The position numbers and the translations under genes were made by a program. 64,000 nucleotides of DNA. It comes from Anoplolepis gracilipes (lineage: Eukaryota; Arthropoda; Insecta; Hymenoptera; Formicidae). Where the stretch lies: contig NC_132971.1 in assembly GCF_047496725.1 (NCBI RefSeq), forward strand, positions 9,631,001 through 9,695,000, written 5' to 3'. The stretch's first letter is position 1. Each line of letters begins with the position of its first letter. This document shows, piece after piece, positions 11,271 to 20,812 of the stretch. A model generated the notes under the pieces. That model was not told where the DNA came from. It saw only the letters and a program-made list of their open reading frames with translations, and did not search any database.

Positions 11271-12030
11271 CTAAATCTTAGGAAGCTTGTTTATTACTTC
11301 GTTATAAATTTCAGGTAAACAATATGTATCATTTTGAGTGTTTAAACCGTTACGTTGTCTCTTTATATATAACATCTCCGAAATCAATCTTTTGTTAAGA
11401 ATTGTTTCCAACACTCTAACGTTATCCCACTTGAAACCTTGATTATAGTGTAATCTATGTTCAGTAATGACGGATTTATTAGTTGTACTGCTTGTTATAT
11501 TTTTCTTGTGTTTGTTTATCCTGGTACTAAGCTTTCTACTTGTTTGTCCTACGTAAAATGCATCACAATTGGCACAGTCTATTTTGTAGACAACATGTGT
11601 ATTAGAACCTGTCTGTAACGAATCTTTATGAACTTTAATGATAGAGTTCAGTTTATTGATACTACGATAAGCCAACTTAGTATCAACGTCCCTCAATACG
11701 TTTTTTAATTTGTATGTAAAGGAAGGTATGAAGGGAACAGTGAAAAATGACGAAGTAGATTTCTCTTTAATTGTTGAACAAATTTCCCCATTGCAAGGAC
11801 GGTGCAACAAATGGTTAAGTCTAGAGTTAATGTTCTTAAAAATGAAATCAAGAGGGTATCCATTCGAAAGCAAAATTTCTATAATTATCATAATGTTTTT
11901 TTGGTGAAAAGAAGGATGGGACAGTAAGAAGGCCCTGTCAATAAGATTAAAAATTGTTCCTCTTTTTTGGCATTCAGGATGCTGTGAATAATAATTCAAA
12001 TATCTACCCGAAAAAGTAGTATAAAAATAA
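11271..12030 (-). pseudogene. PLE reverse transcriptase C-terminus plus GIY-YIG endonuclease
   Basis: About 250 residues belong to the PLE: the RT thumb region (FSGRYLNYYSQHPECQKRGT, LIDRAFLLSHPSFH) followed by the CCHH-like and GIY-YIG endonuclease (VVYKIDCANCDAFYVGQT, then RKLSTRINKHKKNI) and a C-terminal tail ending NKLPKI. The endonuclease nicks target DNA to prime reverse transcription. The frame is open to its natural stop at 11271, but the catalytic RT motifs (YVDD) are missing, and the apparent N-terminus above about 12030 is Helitron sequence read backwards. Confidence 0.8.
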
Positions 12031-12047
12031 TATATTTGCTCAGTCAT

Positions 12048-13152
12048 ATCAAATGATGCACGAAGAAATTCATAATCAAGAAAACTTAGGTTTAAAGTGC
12101 CTAATTTAAAAATGGCATTTTTAAATAAAAAACAGGTATTGATTGCGGAAGATATAATGTTCAAAGAACTAACGAAGTTGCTGCAATTTTTTCAACTACT
12201 GCAGATGGAGATATTCTTGATTGTTATGTTACAATTAGAAACAAACGTAATAAAACTTTAAAATATGTTAGCATAATGGATCCAAACGTTGAACCTTGAA
12301 TTTATCCAATGTACTATCCACATGGTATGCAAGGTTGGCACGATAATATTAAACAAATTAACGGAAACGTGTAACTAGATCTATGTTCATTCAATATCGA
12401 ATGGCTATACGTGACAATATCAATATTTTTTTAATGGGTGATTATTTCAACAATGGCTTGTTGACAACTATGTAAAAATAGAAAAAGACAGAATTAATTG
12501 GTGTAAAGAAAATCAAAAACAGTTGAGAGTGGAAAAGCATCAGGGACTAATCGATTATTTAGAAAAAAAAACGATTGATACTAATGCTCGTGTTGGACGA
12601 GTAATAATACTTCCATCGACATTTATTGGTTCATTTCGAAATATGATGCAAAATTATCAAGATGCGATGGCTATTGTTCGTAAATATGGTAAACCAGATG
12701 TTTTTATTACAATGACTTGTAATCCAAATTGGCTAGAAATTAAAGAAAATTTACTTCCAAATCAACAACCTGCTGATAGACCTGATATTTACGCTAGAGT
12801 GTTTGATATAAAACAAAATTATTTGGTAGATTTAATTGTTCGACAAAAATTTTTTGGTGAAGTAAAAGCATTTGTTTATGTAATCGAATTTCAGAAACGT
12901 GGTTTGCCGCACGTGCATATATTAGTAACTTTAAAACAACAATGCAAAATTATTAATTCGGAAACTGTTGATAAGTATATTTCTGCTGAAATTCCGGATC
13001 CTTCTATTGATAAAAATTTGCATGAAATTGTCATTAAAAATATGATTCATGGACCATGCGGTGATTGGTGTATGGTAAAGAAAAAATGTTCGAAGCATTT
13101 TCCAAAATCTTTTCATGAGGAAACAACTATGGATAAAAATGGTTATCCATAA
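12048..13152 (+). pseudogene. Helitron Rep domain (HUH part)
   Basis: The reading frame resumes after the PLE with QMMHEEIHNQENLGLK, RYNVQRTNEVAAIF and YPHGMQGWHDN, broken by several stops and shifts before 12523. From there 209 codons are open: NARVGRVIILPSTFIGS, RNMMQNYQDAMAIV, KPDVFITMTCNPNWLEI and the HUH nuclease motif GLPHVHILVTL (about residues 127-137), then AEIPDP and HGPCGDWCMV. HUH histidines coordinate the metal used for nicking. A TAA at 13150 replaces a sense codon, and the frame continues beyond it. Confidence 0.85.
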
Positions 13153-14090
13153 TATCGTCGAAGAGACACTAGCATTTCGTATGAGAAACCTGGAGAATTT
13201 GTAGTAGATAATCGATTTGTTGTTCCTTACTGTCCAATATTATCAACAATTTTTAATAGTCATATTAATGTTGAAGTTGTTTCAAGTATCAAGTCAGTAA
13301 AGTATTTATATAAATATATTTACAAAGGCAGCATCTGTAGTCATAGAAGAAGATTTGAATAATATGAAAATTGTTCATGACGAAATTAAAGATTTTATTG
13401 AAGCACGTTATGTAGAACCAGTTGAAGCTTATTGGCGCATTGTAAGTAAAACATTGCAAGAAAAAAGTCATGCTATCATTCGTCTACCTATACATTTGCC
13501 AAATGAACAAAATGTAGTTATCTCTAATCATTTAAATGAACAAGACTTACAATCTGCTTTAGAACGTATAACAATGTTAATTATTTACTATTTTGAATTA
13601 AATAAACGAGACGTTGATGCACACCAATATGTGTATACAGACATACCTTTATATTATGTATTCAAAAAAGTAATTTTTGATGGAAAACAAATTAATCGTT
13701 GGGAAAAACGTCAGTGTCAATTTAATTGCATTGGACGCATGTACTCAGTTAGTCCAACTGAAATTGAATTATTTCATTTACGTATTCTTTTATTAAATGT
13801 TAAAGGAGCAACAAGTTATAATTATTTAAAAACAGTCAATAGTGTATTGCATCAAACATTTACTTCTGCATGTTTGGCTTTGGGTTTAATTGAAGATGCT
13901 GACGAATGGAAACGTGCAATAAGCGAAGCTTTTATATGGATGATGCCAAGACAACTTAGGTCACTTTTTGTTCGAATATTAATGCATTGCCAACCATTGC
14001 ATCCAAAAGAATTATGAAATGAATTTCAAGTTGCAATGTCCGAAGATTACATACGACGATTTGAACGAGTCACTGGAATAAAAAAAAGCT
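13153..14090 (+). pseudogene. Helitron Rep Y2 motif and linker region
   Basis: The frame continues as RRDTSISYEKPGEFVVDNRF to the two-tyrosine motif YLYKYIYKG at about 13303-13329, whose tyrosines make the covalent link to DNA. A deletion of a few bases then shifts the frame. From 13355, 220 codons are open (DEIKDFIEARYVEPVEAYWR, IIRLPIHLPNEQNVV, CQFNCIGRMYSVSPTE), the usual linker between Rep and helicase. A stop near 14015 and further breaks follow. Confidence 0.8.
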
Positions 14091-14282
14091 TATGCTCAAA
14101 TTGATCAATTACTTCGCAAAGAAGGTTGGGAACTTCCGCAATTTCCAGAAATGGAACAAATAAAGATAAAATATGAAGAAGAAGATACGGAATAATTACA
14201 AAGAGAAGCTTTATGCGGTCGGCAACAGTACAGTCAGTTAAATTATGGTCAAAAAAATGTTGTTGATTATGTTTTAACTCTT

Positions 14283-14990
14283 TTGAAGAAAACTGACAGT
14301 CAACAGAAAAAATGCTTATACAATACTTTGACGGTCCAGGAGATTCAGGTAAAACTTTCGTTTACACAACATTATACTATTTACTCAAATCTCAAGGCAA
14401 AATTGTTAATGCAATGGCTTTCACTGGTATCGCTGCAACATTACTTCCAAATGAAAGAACAGTACATAAAACTTTAGGTTTGCCTGTGCCTCTGTTTAAT
14501 GACTCAACATCGAATATAAAAGTTCAATCCAAAGAGCTGATTATTTAAAAAAAACAGATGTTTTTATTTGGGATGAAGCACCAATGGCACCACGATATGC
14601 CCTTGAAGTAATAAATCATCTCTTACAGGATTTAATGCATAATGATATACCATTTGGAGGAAAAATTGTTATTCTTGGTGGAGATTTCAGACAATTATTG
14701 CCAGTAAAACAAAGAGCTACACGTTCGAAAATTATAAATTTATCAATTAAATTCAGTTTATTATGGCAACATTTCGAAATTTTTTCATTAACGGAAAATA
14801 TGCGTATTTTACCACATGAACAGGAATTTGCTCAATTTTTGTTAGATTTGGGTAATGGCACTCTAAACGATCAATTTAATAATGTTGAAATTCAACTAAG
14901 ATGTATAGCAGATTTAAATACAAATATAATAAAAGATACATATGAAGAAATAATCAAACACAATAAGGGGGCGTTAATTAAAATTCTATT
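14283..14990 (+). pseudogene. Helitron PIF1-type helicase domain (truncated)
   Basis: Walker A reads GPGDSGKTF, with Asp-Ser where most members have Gly-Thr. Then come AMAFTGIAATLL and, after a one-base shift at about 14545, Walker B in FIWDEAPMAPRYALEV, motif III GGDFRQLLPV and LTENMR. The C-terminal half of the helicase is absent beyond about 14990. The family unwinds DNA during rolling-circle transposition. The shift and the truncation make it a pseudogene. Confidence 0.85.
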
Positions 14991-15410
14991 TCGTCCAATT
15001 GTCCAATGGAGAGGAGGTACGAATCCTAGTATATAATGCGGAAGCAATGCGCCGCGACATCAGTTATTTTTCGGTATCAAAATCAGTATCAGTATATTCA
15101 TCATCATCTCCATCACTATTACTCCTACGGTACGAACTATTTTCTTCTACCTCGGGTTCGAGACGCGGAATTGACCCTCCATCTCGACATTTAACCCTTC
15201 GGGTGTTAACACTTTCGAACATTAATACTTTCGATTCCGCGACGTGTGGTACGCCTAATATTTAACACAGACTCTCTGTGTAGTAGTTGAGTGCGGATTT
15301 AAAATTTTAACCAATAAAAAGCATCAAACATTGTAAGCGAATCAAAGGTTTAAAACAATAAAGAGTGTTGTGTACACCGACATTCACACGTCAGGTTACT
15401 AAATACGGTT

Positions 15411-15512
15411 AAAGGTAATCTTTTTATTTTTCCCTTCCTACCAGTATTCGTGTATACAATTAAAGCTAACCTTTTTATTTTTCCCTTCCTACCAGTATTT
15501 GTGTATACCGAG
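15411..15512. repeat. Tandem duplication, unit about 51 bp
   Basis: Two adjacent copies share TTTTTATTTTTCCCTTCCTA and CCAGTATTYGTGTATAC. The flanking CAGGTTACTRAATA also occurs on both sides (about 15394 and 15524), so a larger duplicated structure is possible. Confidence 0.65.
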
Positions 15513-15764
15513 ATTTCCACTCAGGTTACTGAATATAGTTAAGGGAACTTATACCCTTTCCTCGTTCACCCTAATACTGATAATAAAAACTTTGTCAATT
15601 TGCATAGTCGTACCGTTACTATAACTAATTTAAAGCCTATTATTTTAATATTATTGTCAAATTTTTCTATATTACCTTTTATTCTCGGTTTGTCTCATTA
15701 TTTTCATTAGTTCATAAGTTAACAAATAATAATTCGACCAAAAACTGTTTCTCCAAAGTAAATA

Positions 15765-16631
15765 AAACATTAACATTTCCTCGCCGGGGTTCATAGTAGA
15801 TCCTGCCATCCTCCGAAAAATTAAGTCGGGCGCAAGAGTGAACAAACAGCGCCGTAACCATCGCACGGTCAGAGTCGCGGCTAGGGCCTTAGCTGATAAA
15901 AACTTTATTGTAGACTTGTCGAACATTAATGTAGAATTATTTAATTTACTGATAGCTAAACAAACAAACCCACAAACAAAAACTGACATCTCCCCTCCTA
16001 TTTCAACAAATATTCCTCCTTCTCTTCCTCCTTCGAGAGAGCCGGAACCATCCCCCTCTCCTGACCCATCTCCTCGTGTCACTATCGATTCCCCTCTCCC
16101 TTCACACCCTATATCATCGTCCTTTCACGAACAACAGCTCCCCAGCTCCGCTCAGTTACCCTTCCAACGTACCTCCCTCTACCTCTGAACCCTCTCCCCG
16201 TCCACCCTCAGCAGCTTCTACCATCGTTCTTGGTGATTCACCTCCATCTTCGCCCCACAATTCACCTGATTCCCAAGAAGAATCGGATGAAATTTGGGAG
16301 GCCCTTCGCGATATTCGAAGGTCGTCGTCGATCTCGAGAAAGAAAACGCGAAACTTCTAAACACCAAGAACCTCCTCGTCCCCCGTCTCAAGATCCTATC
16401 CAATATTTAATAAGTAATCTCTCAAGGATCCGACGTCCCCTCCCAAAAGGCTCGTATACAATCGGGCCCGGTCCTGTAGATTTGAAAACCCTACACTTCG
16501 TCCCTGCAAACAACCCTGCGGGATCCGTTATTCCATGGTTCCTCTCCGGTTTTAGATATCCCCTCGCCGTTCCGATTGAGGCTCTCTGGAAGAAATTCGC
16601 CCCTTCCACGATTACCTTTGAAGAAGCATAA
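15765..16631 (+). pseudogene. Frameshifted Pro/Ser-rich protein, family unknown
   Basis: Open coding runs through three frames. First comes a basic N-terminal segment (FIVDPAILRKIKSGARVN, then RTVRVAARALADKNFIVDLS) followed by a Pro/Ser tract (15960-16150). The next frame carries PRPPSAASTIVLGDSPPSS and SQEESDEIWEALRDIRRSSS. The last carries RRRSRERKRETSKHQEPPRP, PKGSYTIGPGPVDLKTLHFV and PAGSVIPWFLSGFRYPLAV, ending at a TAA at 16629. Two shifts (about 16150 and 16310) would be needed to join them. The order of a basic region, a Pro/Ser linker, an Arg/Ser tract and a conserved-looking tail could suit a retroelement gag or a nuclear protein; I do not recognise the family. Confidence 0.35.
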
Positions 16632-16955
16632 TTAGTTTCCTGACCCTTCCCTTAGAATTTTTAATATTATTGTATAAATACCAGTCAGGTAATAAATCCT
16701 TTTTTTTTATTTTTCCACTTCCAATTTACCTGACTGACGTCCCTCCGAACTGATGTAACACCCGCGAATACACACACACACACACACACTCAATCTATTA
16801 ATAAGATTGATTAGACTAATTAAAATGGTAATATTTTTTTAAAAACTATATATTTATGTACATTTTCATTTTTATTTAATAAATGAATAAAAATTAAAAA
16901 TTTTAAACTTTAATCAAATTTATTAAACCTTTCAAAAACATTCCCTGACTCCCAG

Positions 16956-17124
16956 ATCGCACAAGGTCCCGTCCCGCAGGGATTAACTTCCTTTACCAAA
17001 AAGGGACCATCGAACGAACGGCCTACTGACCTAGTAAAAGAGACCCTCGAAGTCTTTGACCAGATCCGGCCTTGCACAGTTCGTTCGAGTCGAAAGCGTT
17101 AAGGTTTTACGCGTTTCGACAAAG
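16956..17124 (+). CDS. Candidate exon, unknown product
   Basis: A GC-rich island in AT-rich DNA lies between an acceptor-like sequence (CATTCCCTGACTCCCAG ending at 16955) and a consensus donor (AAAG|GTAAGT at 17124/17125). The first frame is open for 48 codons (for example LVKETLEVFDQIRPC) and then meets a TAA at 17100-17102, 22 bases before the donor. Either this is a last coding exon and the donor is unused, or the exon is broken. No homologue is recognised. Confidence 0.25.
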
Positions 17125-17177
17125 GTAAGTTCTGTCCTTTCATTATCTCATTCTTGGTTTTTGAGTCTGGACGTAAC

Positions 17178-17209
<32 letters not shown>

Positions 17210-17391
17210 TGTGGCCGTCACGACAGACGCCCACCCCGCTAAAAATTATCGCGAAGCTCGAACCGAGTATATGCGCCAGTCGAGTAATCGAGAGCCCTAC
17301 CGCGATTCCCAAAGAGGCGAACGATTCCAATTATTAGTAGGTAATATAAGTAGAACGACCAAACTAGCCAATAATATCTTTATTGAATATT

Positions 17392-17432
17392 AAGACGACG
17401 TTTCGACCATTTGGTTGTGGTCCTTTTCAAGT
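17392..17432 (-). ncRNA. Degenerate hammerhead-like motif, PLE copy 2a
   Basis: The minus strand reads CTTGAAAAGGACCA, a loop, TGGTCGAAAC. Stem II (GACCA/TGGTC) and GAAAC are kept. The first core strand is TTGAAAA instead of CTGANGA, so the C and the G needed for catalysis are changed. Confidence 0.35.
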
Positions 17433-17663
17433 TTAACTACAATGAATAACAAATTAATTATAAATTGACCCAAGACGGTAAACGCAGTAAATCAATCAAA
17501 AAACCAAATAAAAATACTACATTCGAGTGAACAAAGATGTATATCAATGTGTTGTACAAGTAGCAGTTAATTAAACATATTGATTTGACGAACCAACAAG
17601 TGACGGAACACGTCTTGTCAAAACTAATGTCGAAACTAAACTGTCGATTTTTTAAAAAACATT

Positions 17664-19551
17664 TTAGACGACCTTTATAATCTTGTCATAAATATTATGT
17701 AGTTTTTTTGTGTCTTTTTGTAAGTTTATTGTGTTGTTGTTAAATTTCTTGATAAAAAACATTTCTGCTATTTCTCTCTTTTTTATAAATTTCTCGTTAT
17801 GTAAAATCCCTGGGCTATTCCACTCAAAGTCATGTCCGAATTCCGATCTATGCTTACTAATTACGGATTGACACGAAGGATGCAATTTAATATTTTTACA
17901 ATGTTCGTTAAGCCTTGTGCGCAAATGTCTTTTTGTTTGGCCTATGTAAAACGCATCACAATCCTTACAACGAATTTTATATATGACATTAGTTCTATTA
18001 TCAATATTTAACATATCTTTGCCACATCTAATCAATGTGTTAAGTTTATTCGTACTATCGACGCTATACTCAAACCCGTGTCTTGTATTGATCGGCGCAA
18101 ACATGAACTAAAATCTTTAACAAAAGGTAGCAACATAAAAAAGTTTTTTGGTTGTAATTTATCGATAGATTCATCAGTGTTAGTGGTTTTACGATTCTTC
18201 AAAACATATATCCCTTTTTGTATGTGTCGCTCAACAAATTTTTCAGGGAAACAATTATTACGTAATGTTTTACGAACTATATTTATATTCTCTTTGTAGA
18301 ATCTGACATCTGAGAGTAGTAAGGCATGATCAACGAGATTGTATATAGTATTTATTTTGTACTTTGTTAGGTGGTTAGAGTGAAAGTTAATGTATCTTCC
18401 CGATCATGTAGGCTTCCTAAACCAATTGGTTATAAGTGTGTTGTCAACACGCATAATCGTTGTATTTAAAAAACTAATGGAATTGTTATGTTCTATTTCA
18501 ATGTTAAATTTCAATCGGGGGTGAAAATTATTAAAGGTCTCTATTATTTCGTTTAAGCCTATGCGCGAAACTACTGCGATGATATCGTCAACATATCGAT
18601 AATAGGTGGTGACGTTAAAACTTAAAGAATGTAAACAATATGACTCTAGGTCATCCATGACTATGTCGGCCAAAATCGGGGATAAGGGAGAACCCATTGG
18701 ACTTCCAAAAATCTGTTCATAAAAAAGGCCATTAAAACTAAAACTGATCGAATCTAAAATCAGTTCAATTATATGTAAAAATTGCGGAAGAATAAAGTTC
18801 GTGATGGAAGTAATGTCATTCCACCGTTTTTTGATGGCACTAAAAACTAAATCTTTAGGGATATTCGTAAATAAGGAACTCACGTCCAATGAGATCATCA
18901 AATCCTTGTTATCGATAATTGTATTTTTAATCTTAGCAGAAAAGGACCAACCGTCTTTAATGTGTGAGGCTGGCTTTTTAATTGATCTATGTAATATGTC
19001 ATGTATGTACGCGGAGACGTTATAAAGAGGGCCACCAATAGACGAAACAATAACTCTTAAAGGAAAACTTGATTTAAGGATTTTTGGTAGACCGTAACAA
19101 CGAGGTAGGTTACCGTTAGTGCACCTAAGATGTTTGTACGTTTTTTCATCAATCAATTCATTAGCCCGCCATGATTTTAATAGTGTATTTATCTTATTCG
19201 TAAGTGTGTTTTAATTGGATCTTTATTTATCTTTTTGTAGGTAGATTTATCATTCAACAACAATTCCATTTTTTGCAAATAACCAGTCCTATTCATTACC
19301 ACGGTGGCCTGACCCTTGTCGGCCTTGGTGACTAAAATGTCTTTATTGTCAAATAAAAACTTTTTTGAACGTGAAAAAGCACCAAGAATATGCTTGTCGA
19401 CATAACTTATATGTTTTTTCGAACTCAAGAATCTCTGGAGTGAATTGGCAACCGAAATTCTCGTTGTTTCTAACAAATCAGTGGGAATCTTATCTGAACA
19501 GGACTCAAAATTCTTGACAACATCTAATACTACTTTGACTCGATCATTACT
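17664..19551 (-). pseudogene. PLE copy 2a: reverse transcriptase and GIY-YIG endonuclease
   Basis: Read from 19551 downward: N-terminal PLE region (NSLQRFLSSKKHISYVDKHI, VTKADKGQATVVMNRTGYL) at 19476-19189; RT fingers and palm (CYGLPKILKSSFPLRVIVSS, LDVSSLFTNIPKDLV, MGSPLSPILADIVMD and catalytic YRYVDDI) at 19156-18404; GIY-YIG endonuclease (NVIYKIRCKDCDAFYIGQTK, RHLRTRLNEHCKNI) at 18104-17664. At least two frame breaks lie between the blocks, near 19190 and 18404, the latter where the copy-2b sequence reads TWSGRYINFHSNHP. RT and endonuclease together carry out target-primed copying. This is the most complete RT of its kind in the window. Confidence 0.85.
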
Positions 19552-20536
19552 GTGTCACATTGTTTACATTCTTTAAGTTTTAACGTCACCACCTATTATC
19601 GATATGTTGATGATATCTTTGCAGTAGTTCCGCGCATAGGCTTAGACGAAATAATAGAGACCTTTAATAATTTTCACCCCCGATTGAAATTTACCGTTGA
19701 GATAGAACATAACAATTCCATTAGTTTTTTAAATACAACGATTATGCGTGTCGACAACACACTTATAACCAATTGGTTTAGGAAGCCTACATGGTCGGGA
19801 AGATACATTAACTTTCACTCTAACCACCCAACAAAGTACAAAATAAATACTATATACAATCTCGTTGATCATGCCTTACTAGTCTCAGATGTCAGATTCC
19901 ACAAAGAGAATATAAATATAATTCGTAAAACATTACGTAATAATTGTTTCCCTGAAAAATTTGTTGAGCGACACATACAAAAAAGGATATATGTCTTGAA
20001 GAATCGTAAAACCATTAACACTGATGAATCTATCGATAAATTACAACCAAAAAACTTTTTTACGTTGCTACTTTTTGTTAAAGATTTTAGTTCATGTTTG
20101 CGCCGATCAATACAAGACACGGGTTTGAGTGTAGCGTCGATAGTAACGAATAAGTTTAACACATTGATTAGACGTGGCAAAGATATGTTAAATATTGATA
20201 ATAGAACTAAATGTCATATATAAAATTCGTTGTAAGAATTGTGATGCGTTTTACATAGGCCAAACAAAAAGACATTTGCACACAAGGCTTAACGAACATT
20301 GTAAAAATATTAAATTGTATCCTTCGTGTCAATCCGTAATTAGTAAGCATAGATCGGAATTCGGACATGACTTTGAGTGGAATAGTCCAGAGATTTTACA
20401 TAACGAGAAATTTATAAAAAAGAGAGAAATAGCAGAAATGTTTTTTATCAAGAAATTTAACAACAACACAATAAACTTACAAAAAGACACAGAAAATCTA
20501 CATAATATTTATGACAAGATTATAAAGGTCGTCTAA
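19552..20536 (+). pseudogene. PLE copy 2b: truncated RT and GIY-YIG endonuclease
   Basis: The copy starts at the RT palm (YYRYVDDIFAVVPRIGLDEI) and runs through WFRKPTWSGRYINFHSNHP to a frameshift near 20210. It then continues as the endonuclease (VIYKIRCKNCDAFYIGQTK, RHLHTRLNEHCKNI) to its natural stop at 20536. It matches copy 2a very closely and is 5' truncated, as is common in target-primed insertion. Confidence 0.85.
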
Positions 20537-20771
20537 AATGTTTTTTAAAAAATCGACAGTTTAGTTTCGACATTAGTTTTGACAAGACGTGTTCCGTCAC
20601 TTGTTGGTTCGTCAAATCAATATGTTTAATTAACTGCTACTTGTACAACACATTGATATACATCTTTGTTCACTCGAATGTATGTAGTAAATTTATTTGT
20701 TTTTTGATTGATTTACTGCGTTTACCGTCTTGGGTCAATTTATAATTAATTTGTTATTCATTGTAGTTAAA

Positions 20772-20812
20772 CTTGAAAAGGACCACAACCAAATGGTTGA
20801 AACGTCGTCTTA
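20772..20812 (+). ncRNA. Degenerate hammerhead-like motif, PLE copy 2b
   Basis: Same block as at 17392-17432 but on the plus strand. It reads CTTGAAAAGGACCA, loop, TGGTTGAAAC; the C-to-T change in the second strand weakens stem II further. Confidence 0.3.

Larger units (their letters stand above)
10437..12045 (-). mobile_element. Penelope-like element, copy 1 (5' truncated) inside the Helitron
   Basis: Minus-strand PLE: C-terminal reverse transcriptase and GIY-YIG endonuclease (11271-12030), then a noncoding 3' region to about 10437 that carries a hammerhead-like motif. Its 3' part matches copy 4 (59575-62010). The insertion separates two Helitron coding blocks that join as IFNQ / SYQMMHEE across the break, so the borders can be placed within a few bases. 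The 5' part of the reverse transcriptase is missing. Confidence 0.8.
9451..14990 (+). mobile_element. Broken Helitron, interrupted by a PLE
   Basis: Helitrons are rolling-circle transposons coding for a Rep-Helicase protein. Here, in order, lie the N-terminal Helitron-like domain (9451-10436), its continuation after a 1.6-kb PLE insertion (from 12048), the Rep domain with the HUH motif (GLPHVHILVTL, 12901-12933), the two-tyrosine motif (YLYKYIYKG, about 13303-13329) and a PIF1-type helicase (14312-14990). Multiple stop codons and frameshifts show it is inactive. The helicase is cut off at about 14990, where unrelated sequence begins, so neither Helitron terminus is visible. Confidence 0.85.
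14991..16760. other. Unclassified, less AT-rich segment, probably a decayed element
   Basis: Sequence composition changes sharply after the Helitron. The segment holds a tandem duplication (15411-15512), a frameshifted Pro/Ser-rich reading frame (15765-16631), an inverted pair CAGTCAGGTAA/TTACCTGACTG (16682-16692 and 16727-16737) and ends near a CA microsatellite (about 16768-16789). No diagnostic termini or known domains were recognised. Confidence 0.3.
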
